Source: Distichodus sexfasciatus (lineage: Eukaryota; Chordata; Actinopteri; Characiformes; Distichodontidae). Taken from it: a DNA stretch of 64,000 nt. Of the stretch, positions 13,490-64,000 are shown one piece after another. The position numbers and the translations under genes are program-made. The stretch covers positions 145,783 to 209,782 of the forward strand of contig JAVGVS010000502.1 of NCBI GenBank assembly GCA_032718565.1, written 5' to 3'. Numbering within the stretch: position 1 is the stretch's first letter; each line of letters opens with the position of its first letter. The notes beneath the pieces were generated by a model. That model was not told the origin of the DNA and did no database searches. It was given only the letters and a program-made list of their open reading frames with translations.

Positions 13490-15676
13490 ACTGTAACTGT
13501 TGCCAACCAGTCTGAAAGCCACAATTTCAGCCTACCTGACATTGTGTGGACCTCCATTTCCTGGAAAAAAGCAAATTGCTTCTACTTTGCAACAACCTTT
13601 GTTGAATGATGCTCACTTTTACACACCAAGTTCCTAAGATTCTTTCCATTGTGCGATTGTGTATAGGGACCTCTCCTCCTTCCTAGTTGTCTTCCAAGGC
13701 TGTGGCCACAAGACAGGGTTTACAATAGCGGTCGAAGTGTTTAATGTAGAGTGGGGAATTATACAACAGAACAGAGTGTTGTTTGACTTGTGACTGAAGG
13801 CAAATTGGGGGAGTTTAGCTCCGGGTACAATGAGCAACTGCATCTGGACAATGTTTCATTGTGACGCTGCGGCCAGTCTCGCATACACGCGCAAGAACAT
13901 TGTCCCAAGGATGTCGCACAAATGTCATATCTGTCAACTCTGGTGGCGAGAAGGGAGACAAATAAAGATTGGAGAATGGAGGGAAAAAGTCATCTTCACC
14001 CTCAACCACCAACATGCCCTGACTGGTTCTTCTAGTTCACAGGCACTGCAAACATCACTAATCTGCTAATGAGCCAGTAAGAAATGTGCTCCTGGACTGT
14101 GTTAAAATAAATATGTCTCACTGTGTAGTTTTCCACCAGCCCATTTGCATCTATTCCACAATGTCTGCAGGACTATATGCCCAAAAGGTCTGTCGTTATC
14201 TGACCCAAGCAAGTATAGGTGGAGTCACGTTTGGGCCCAAGGGATCATGCATATGCCTCCTAAGTGTCCCTAGTTCTCTGGAGAAAATGAAGCACCATCT
14301 GCTGGTAAGGCTACACCCGTTGAGTACAGCTGAGGGGAGGGGGTGGGAAAGCTGGATTGTGGGAGTCAGTTCATTTCTAAGAAACAGTGGACTTCATTCC
14401 CCAATATTTGAACTTTTTTTCTCTTAAATTTGTTCTTAAATAAGAAAGTTAAGACATTTAAATAGTATAATATTATACAACTGGGGATTGAAGAAAATAC
14501 AATAAGCTAATGTTGTGCACAAACATGCATGGTAGTAAAATTTGTGAGTGCTCTTTAGCAGATGAAGATTCTGTTCCCATCTAGGAACAAATCTTAATCA
14601 AGAAAACATTGATGAATGTCAGAATCTTGGTGAAAAAAGTGGGTAGCGAGACCAAATTTCTAATTACGGGTGGTTGGTAAATGAGGCCCAGTGATTGTAA
14701 ATGTTACTCATCATAACTGAGTTTGTCTATTATGTACAACGAGTTGGAGAACACATACATTGCTATCATGCACCAATCCTCTAATGTTACTAACATAAAG
14801 CTCTTTTCCCATTCACTCTATCTAATAGTAACCATGAGCATTTTAAATATTGGCATATCATGCATTGTACCGGAGTTAGCCTCAGGCTAATTTACATCTG
14901 CAGCCCCCAGGTGGGGCACAATTTAACACAGACTACAAACAACATTTAATAAACAAATCAGCAAGTGACATATATATCACACATAGCAATGCCCCCATCA
15001 TTGCTGAATGATGACTATTGTGTGTTGTGTACAACACTGCAACAAACTGAGTCATTCATGAAGGAATAGAGGAATTCAATTGTTCTGAAGATTTGTATTA
15101 AATAGAGTTACTCCTAAAGTAAGATATATTGTGTCCAAAACTTTTTGTTTGTGTGTGTGACAGATTTTAGGTTATTTGTGAGAAACTAATTGTCTCCTAA
15201 ACATAGAAAAATATAAGATTTGTCAGGTGTTTGTGGCTTTGTTAGGACATGTATGAGAGATTGTATGAGAATTTTAGGAGGGCTTTGGGAAGAAAACTTA
15301 AGATTTGTTCAGATTTACTGACTTTGGTGGACATTGTGTGGGGATTTTTACAGAAACCGAATTATATTAAGGAATGAATATATACATTTATATATTTCTG
15401 CAAGGCTTGTGTCTGCGCACACATGTATAGAGAGAGTTTTAAGGCATTTGTGTGGATCTGATTGTTCCCTAAAGTATATTAACACCTTGCTGTTTTTTGT
15501 GACTTAGAAAGTTTCCCCACTTTTATATGGGGGGAAAAAAATGGATGGATGAAATGATTTTTTTTTTTGATTATTGAGTTTAGGGTTAGATTTACTGTGT
15601 AGTATTGTTTTTTCGATATAACTGTTGTGAAAGTTGTTTGTGGAAGTACCTCACAAAGATAACAGGACACGACAGT
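13490..15676. other. Intergenic, no gene recognised
   Basis: Unique AT-rich DNA. Frames of 60-113 codons (for example at 14086) lack any recognisable family. Confidence 0.55.
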
Positions 15677-15979
15677 TTAGAGTGTGTGTGTGTGTGTGTG
15701 TGTGGCCATGTATTTATCGCATTGTGGGGTCCTTTTGTCCCCTAAAATCACTTTTATCTGTTTTTTGGGGGCTTTGTGGGGACATTTGAGAGGTCCCCAT
15801 GAGGAAAAATGACTTTATAGAAAATGTGCTTGTTTTATTGGAGAAACTAAAAGAGGTAAAAGATGTGCTTTTGGTTACTGAGGTTAAGGTTAGGGTTAGG
15901 ATTAGGTGTAGGTGTAAAATGATGTACTTTAGTCATTATGGAGTCTATGGAAGGACCTCACGAACATAGTAATACAAAG

Positions 15980-16010
<31 letters not shown>
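15677..16010 (+). repeat. (GT)n-linked dispersed repeat, copy 2, with flanking GT tracts
   Basis: Same order of blocks as copy 1: GT run, catgtatttatcgcattgtg, ggggtccttttgtcccc, gagaggtccccatgagga, ggttaaggttagggttagga, gagtctatggaagg, then a new (GT)n at 15982-16010. The TTAGGG-like motif is internal to the repeat, not telomeric. Confidence 0.78.
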
Positions 16011-16024
<14 letters not shown>

Positions 16025-16266
16025 CAGTCGCGCGCGGAGGGCGGGAGCGCGCGCGATGTTGACAAGTGACAGCGCGCTCTCGCTGTTCTCCGCGCGTCGT
16101 GCGTGTGCGTGTGTGTGTGTGTGTGTGCGTGTGCGTGTGTGTGTGTGGGTGTGTGTGGGTGGTTGTGTGGGATAGAGAGAGTGTGTAACGCGTTTACATT
16201 TCCTCACCTCGAACCGAACCGAACTGTTCGTTCACATGAACCTGAGTGGCAGATCCTGGTGCTGAT
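16010..16266 (+). promoter_or_regulatory. pde5a: Probable pde5a promoter/5' UTR region
   Basis: A short GC- and CpG-rich stretch immediately before exon 1, embedded in GT microsatellites. It contains alternating CG runs (16029-16036, 16047-16054) and a GGGCGGG Sp1-type box at 16039-16045. Mammalian PDE5A promoters are GC-rich and Sp1-dependent, which fits. No TATA box is convincing, and the transcription start cannot be fixed from sequence. Confidence 0.4.
16100..16185 (+). repeat. GT/GCGT microsatellite in the pde5a upstream region
   Basis: gtgcgtgtgcgtgtgtgtgt-type tract about 80-160 bp before the start codon, purine-pyrimidine alternating and next to CG runs. Confidence 0.85.
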
Positions 16267-60275
<44,009 letters not shown>

Positions 60276-61061
60276 AAAGAGATGCAGGTGTCTGCTCCTT
60301 CCCTGAGGCCTGGGCATCGATCAGATCTGATACTAAAGGTTAAAACCGCTGAATATTTCTCACTCGTTCCTCAGTGAGTTACACTGGGACTCAACACAAT
60401 TATTCTACCTTTAGGATGTAGTCGAATCATATTGGTTCCATCTAGCTAGAGGTTAGGGGGTTACGCACTGAAGCAATATGTTCGAATGTAGATCTGTCAA
60501 ATTGTTTTGCATCACCTCTTCGTGTGGTTGTGATTCATTAGAACAAACAAGTGAAAGGGGAAAAACGTGGTGATACTTGGTGTTTTCAGCTGTGGAGTTT
60601 AGACACTTTCTACATGTCTAGTCACTAAAAATGGAAGAAAGCTTTACATGTTATACTGCTACATTCTGTTCCAGTCCAGACAGACAAACCATAACCAAGA
60701 CTCCACCTAGAACGTCACACTGACAAACGTCAAATCGCCTCAGTCGTTTCTGATGAACGCCCAACAACTGAAAATTTGGGGGGGGGGATATGAGGAGGAA
60801 ACCTTGAAACGAACCTAGACTAAAAAGGCATAAAGAGAAGGACTTCATCAGATGCGAGCGTAAGCTGGAACAAGCGAGAAAAGACGTCAGAACACGACAT
60901 TGTTAATGGTCGTTATAGATGTGGTGATGATGATGGAAGCTGTGCTGAGAGCAGGAACAGAATATTTTGTTGGATTGAGGAGATCTCTAGGAGAAACGAG
61001 GGTTCAGTTAATAGTGAGTACGAGACAAGACTTCTAACTTTCTAAGACTTCTAATCTGAGG

Positions 61062-61430
61062 AAAAGTGTGATAGCTACTAGAGGCCGCCCGATAACTTTG
61101 GGTAGGTGAAGATTTTTACGTTCAGATAGCTCAGTAGATACTCATTTCTTAAAATTAGTTTTCTTTGGTCAGAGGAGCTGAGTAAAAGTGTGATAGCTGC
61201 TATAGTCTCAAAGATATGTGATTATTAAGATCGATACAGATTTCTATATTTGAGGATTTATTAAATATTGGCCAATAACAATTTTTCCCCAAAATCTTTT
61301 CTAAAGGAGTGAAAGCTTCTAGAGCCTCAGCCATATAGGACTTTTAAGACCAACAGTTTTGATATTTTAAGGATTTATACCAATATTGGCATGTAAATCA
61401 GTGTTTAATATTGGAGGACTGAAGAAATCA
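61062..61430 (+). repeat. Degenerate ~120-bp tandem repeat (3 units) in pde5a 3' UTR
   Basis: Units start at 61062, 61184 and 61303 with the related phrases aaaagtgtgatagct, aaaagtgtgatagct and aaaggagtgaaagct. Units 2 and 3 share a following gaggattta/aaggatttat and atattggc block. Unit spacing is 122 and 119 bp. Confidence 0.6.
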
Positions 61431-61573
61431 GCTGACGTAATGAGCAATTTGCTCATTTCTGGCAAAAATACCACCCCAATTTACCGGTCGGCACTACTAG
61501 CTACCACATGCTTGGCCCTTTCTACATAATATACAAATCAGTGCTTACAGTCCAGCGCTGACGTAAGGGAGCA

Positions 61574-61579
61574 AATAAA
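61574..61579 (+). promoter_or_regulatory. pde5a: Candidate pde5a polyadenylation signal
   Basis: First canonical AATAAA after the pde5a stop codon, about 1.3 kb downstream. An alternative lies at 62139-62144. Choice of site is inference. Confidence 0.4.
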
Positions 61580-62138
61580 AATACAGATTGTGGTCTGTCA
61601 CTACTAACCATGTTTAGCCTGTGTGTGAGGGCATTGCTGTTGAGTGATTATTTATTATTTCAGGCTAATGGTTTGGTTTTCTGTAGCTCGCTCACTCAAC
61701 TAACAACTGATAGACTCACGAAGACAATGTTATTTCTTACCACAACGCACTGCAGAACTAAGCCTATATATGCGCCTGTAAAGAAACACATCCACTTACA
61801 GAAGAATGTTTTACTATTTTTGTTCCACGTTATGTTACTGTTTTCACGTCTTTTGTATATTTATTAACTTTATACCATCTGTTTCATGTCGTGACAATTT
61901 GGTAACTTGTGTATACGTACAAATCTCTTGCTTCATTGAAGGAAAAAATATATATTTAATTGTTCACAGGTTTGTCTCTCTCTCTCCATTCCTACAACTA
62001 TTACTACACATTTTGCTACAAGGGTGTGCCTGGAAATTCAAAATCCTTTATTTTCATGTGGAAAATGCCCAAATAGGAATTTTCCTACCTGCTACTATTA
62101 CAAAATTATGTGATTTTTTCCACATCTAGTTGTAGCAT

Positions 62139-62144
62139 AATAAA
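62139..62144 (+). promoter_or_regulatory. pde5a: Alternative pde5a polyadenylation signal
   Basis: Second AATAAA downstream of pde5a, followed within about 30 nt by a T/G-bearing stretch. It would give a 1.9-kb 3' UTR. Confidence 0.35.
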
Positions 62145-62160
62145 CATTACTGGTCCACAT

Positions 62161-63335
62161 TTCACAGAGGAATCACTCGGAATGAAGTATATTTTAAATG
62201 TGAGACAGCAGCAGCCTAATGCCTGAATATCCTAAATATTATAATTCTTTATTATGGAATATGGCATCATATAAACCCAGGGTTCAACTTGTTTCTTTGC
62301 CAACTTAAAAATAATTATGTAAAAACGAGTATCCATTCATCGTTGTAATACAGCATAAAGCAGTGGTTTTAAACCGGTGGTCCGTGGCGGCCATGGAGAT
62401 GGTCTGTGACATGCAATCCAGTTTCACTACTGAAATCACCCGTTAACATTTATTTCATTTGATTTATTTTTTAAAACATTTCCAGATGATTTGGGCATCT
62501 TTATGAATAATGAGTTTAATGTATATAATCTAAAAATAGAATAAAACAAAAACCCATCCCACCTCCTCACACAAACACACAGAGGGCCACAGACTACTGA
62601 TAAGTCTGCATGGTGGTCTCTGGGACAGTACCAGTTGAAACCCCTGATATAAAGTAGCATTAATGAGAGCTGGAAACCGGCACAGAGCCACAAACACATC
62701 ACGTCTTTAATATTGAAAAGTCAGGATCCCTGTGCCGGTTTTTACGCCGTTTTTAAACGAATAGTTCAAATCAGGGTCGACCCTTTATTACAGAAGCCTG
62801 ATCGTTTTAGTCCTCACCTGAATGCAGTTTTTGAGAGGCCTACAACCATACCGTCCGTCCCGTCGAACCCTAACCCTACAGTCTCTCTGAGGCTCTGTTG
62901 TGCAGGTAGAACACTGCTTTTTATCTCTTCTCATGCTGATGAGCACAGCAGGTGTCTCTCTCATGTCCACTGTTCAACACGGCCACCAACAAGGAGGACA
63001 GACTTTGATCTTTAAAGAATGGCCAGTTCATAGAGGGATATACCAACAGATGAAGCATGTCTGGACGCATCACTACTGTAAAAACACAAAATGTGGCGCA
63101 CAAGCATCACAGTCACAAACAAATGGGACCAAATTAACAATCCTTAATGCATAATATCTATAATGTTTCAGTTCTGTTTCAAAATCGTACAAGGTGGGAC
63201 TAAAGCGCTGAAAACGTGACTTGCGTTAGATTTCCTTTGTCCTGAGACGCAGTCGCCACCTACTGGTCATCTAGAGTCAATGCACACAAAAATGTAAACA
63301 GGCAGAGAATTTGGCATCCGTTTGAAATCTGGAGA
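62161..63335. other. Intergenic between pde5a and mad2l1
   Basis: 1.2 kb separating the two convergent genes. AT-rich, no ORF of note. A third AATAAA on the plus strand (62540-62545) could extend the pde5a 3' UTR. Confidence 0.55.
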
Positions 63336-63341
63336 TTTATT
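63336..63341 (-). promoter_or_regulatory. mad2l1: Candidate mad2l1 polyadenylation signal
   Basis: TTTATT on the plus strand reads AATAAA on the minus strand, about 125 nt after the mad2l1 stop. It implies a short 3' UTR that does not overlap pde5a transcripts ending before 62.2 kb. Confidence 0.5.
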
Positions 63342-63464
63342 TTTTTTTCTTATTTCAAGTTATAAAAACCTCAGGAAAACAGATTTGCATGGATGAAAAA
63401 AGCAGCTTCAACTATGTACAGAAAAGAGAGAACGAGAGAGGGAAAGAAAGGAATCTGGCAACAG

Positions 63465-63637
63465 TTACATGGAGTCTGTTCTTTTGTAGGTCACCATGCT
63501 GTTGACCTTGTGGATTGATGTGGTGAAAGACCGAAGTCTGACCTCATCAGACTGGTCAATGAGCTGAGGCCCAGACTCCTCCCACTGCTCAGGGACCTCC
63601 AGGTCCTTATCGGTGTAGATCAGCAGGTCAAACGAAC
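63465..63637 (-). CDS. mad2l1: mad2l1 last exon (stop at 63465-63467)
   Basis: 173 nt on the minus strand: completion of Cys, 56 residues and TAA. It encodes the C-terminal safety-belt strands (DEVRLRSFTTSIHKVNSMV). Acceptor ggcccag on the minus strand. Confidence 0.95.
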
Positions 63638-63951
63638 CTGGGCCAAACAAACAAACAAAACAAATCTAAGGGTTACACCAAAACATCTATTATAACAATA
63701 CACACCATCCTGTCTCTTACTGCTGACAAACAATCTTCTGGAAAATGATACGTCCACAACAAATCAGAAATTTCCAGTGTAACAGGTGTGTTGGGAAGAC
63801 ACGCTATTAAAGACTTCACTTTCCTTTTCTGAAAGTCTCGAACTTACATGCAGTTTCCAGTAAAGGTAAGAAGGTGACTGTGGCTGTAATTTGTCTGAGC
63901 ACAGATCTGATTTCTTCCTGGATGGCTTTCAAGGACTTCTCTCTGGGAGCA
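63465..63951 (-). CDS. mad2l1: mad2l1: spindle-checkpoint protein MAD2 (C-terminal part, last two exons)
   Basis: Partial gene running off the right edge. MAD2 binds CDC20 at unattached kinetochores and so inhibits the anaphase-promoting complex. Two exons are visible, 63848-63951 and 63465-63637, joined by a 210-bp GT-AG intron with a Cys codon split T|GT. The first gives APREKSLKAIQEEIRSVLRQ then ITATVTFLPLLETA. The second gives SFDLLIYTDKDLEVPEQWEE and ends NSMVTYKRTDSM. Together they cover the last ~91 residues of a protein of about 205, including the HORMA safety-belt C-terminus that traps CDC20 or MAD1. The match to vertebrate MAD2L1 is near full identity. It converges on pde5a; upstream exons lie beyond 64000. 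Confidence 0.95.
63848..63951 (-). CDS. mad2l1: mad2l1 penultimate exon
   Basis: 104 nt between acceptor cttacag and donor gtaagt on the minus strand. It encodes the APREKS..AIQ.EIRSV.RQITATVTFLPLLE block, the most recognisable part of MAD2. The first base completes a Ser codon from the exon beyond the window. Confidence 0.94.
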
Positions 63952-64000
63952 CTGTAAGACAACACAGCACAAACCTAATTTAATAAACACACCTAAATAG

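Larger units (their letters stand above)
60276..62160 (+). other. pde5a: pde5a 3' UTR region
   Basis: Non-coding sequence after the stop codon. Candidate AATAAA signals lie at 61574-61579, 62139-62144 and 62540-62545; the first two are the most plausible ends. It includes a degenerate three-unit tandem repeat of about 120 bp (61062-61430). No ORF here looks like a gene. Confidence 0.55.

Noticed and set aside
15880..15910. TTAGGG-like run as an interstitial telomere
   Set aside because: Only two imperfect units, and they are an internal part of the GT-linked dispersed repeat also present at 13377.

Overview
The window is vertebrate, almost certainly teleost, nuclear DNA. It is AT-rich, intron-dense and full of fish-type repeats: tRNA-headed SINEs, LINE 3' ends, short inverted-repeat DNA elements and very long tetranucleotide and CA microsatellites. 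No prokaryotic features were seen. Two protein-coding genes can be supported. The first is a complete 21-exon pde5a (cGMP-specific 3',5'-cyclic phosphodiesterase 5A) on the + strand, coding from 16267 to 60275. The second is the 3' end of mad2l1 (spindle-checkpoint HORMA protein) on the - strand, 63465-63951, which continues off the right edge. The two genes converge tail to tail about 3.2 kb apart, measured stop to stop.

Layout. 1-16.2 kb is intergenic and holds only repeats: a 268-bp inverted-repeat element, two decayed LINE pol 3' ends, several SINEs, and two copies of a repeat that runs into (GT)n. A GC/CG-rich stretch at 16.02-16.25 kb leads into pde5a exon 1. Exons 1-2 encode the regulatory N-terminus with the RKIS phosphorylation site and the start of GAF-A. 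Exons 3-10 complete GAF-A and GAF-B, each with an NKxnFx3DE motif. Exons 11-12 are the linker, and exons 13-21 the catalytic domain: YHNWRH in exon 13, HDxxHxxxxN in exon 14, the metal-binding Asp in exon 18 and the purine-binding Gln in exon 20. Every splice junction obeys GT-AG. The phases fit throughout except at exons 14-15, where the sequence as given carries an in-frame TGA and single-base shifts.

Introns. Intron 2 opens with a 1.46-kb (TCTA/TCTG)n array. Intron 11 carries a 2.9-kb (AGAT/AGAC)n array of reverse-complementary sequence, so the pre-mRNA has two long complementary tracts flanking exons 3-11. Intron 12 has a 345-bp GA tract and intron 13 a 1.5-kb CA/CAAA array. Introns 11, 13, 15 and 16 each hold one copy of the same roughly 450-650 bp terminal-inverted-repeat element (MITE), all in the same orientation and each with a perfect 4-bp target duplication.

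Function. PDE5A hydrolyses cGMP made downstream of nitric oxide and natriuretic peptides. MAD2L1 restrains APC/C-CDC20 at unattached kinetochores. They are physical neighbours, not pathway partners. No undescribed gene system was found. The most unusual content is the repeat architecture inside pde5a and the disrupted exon 14-15 region, which I read first as a low-accuracy assembly patch and second as a real lesion.
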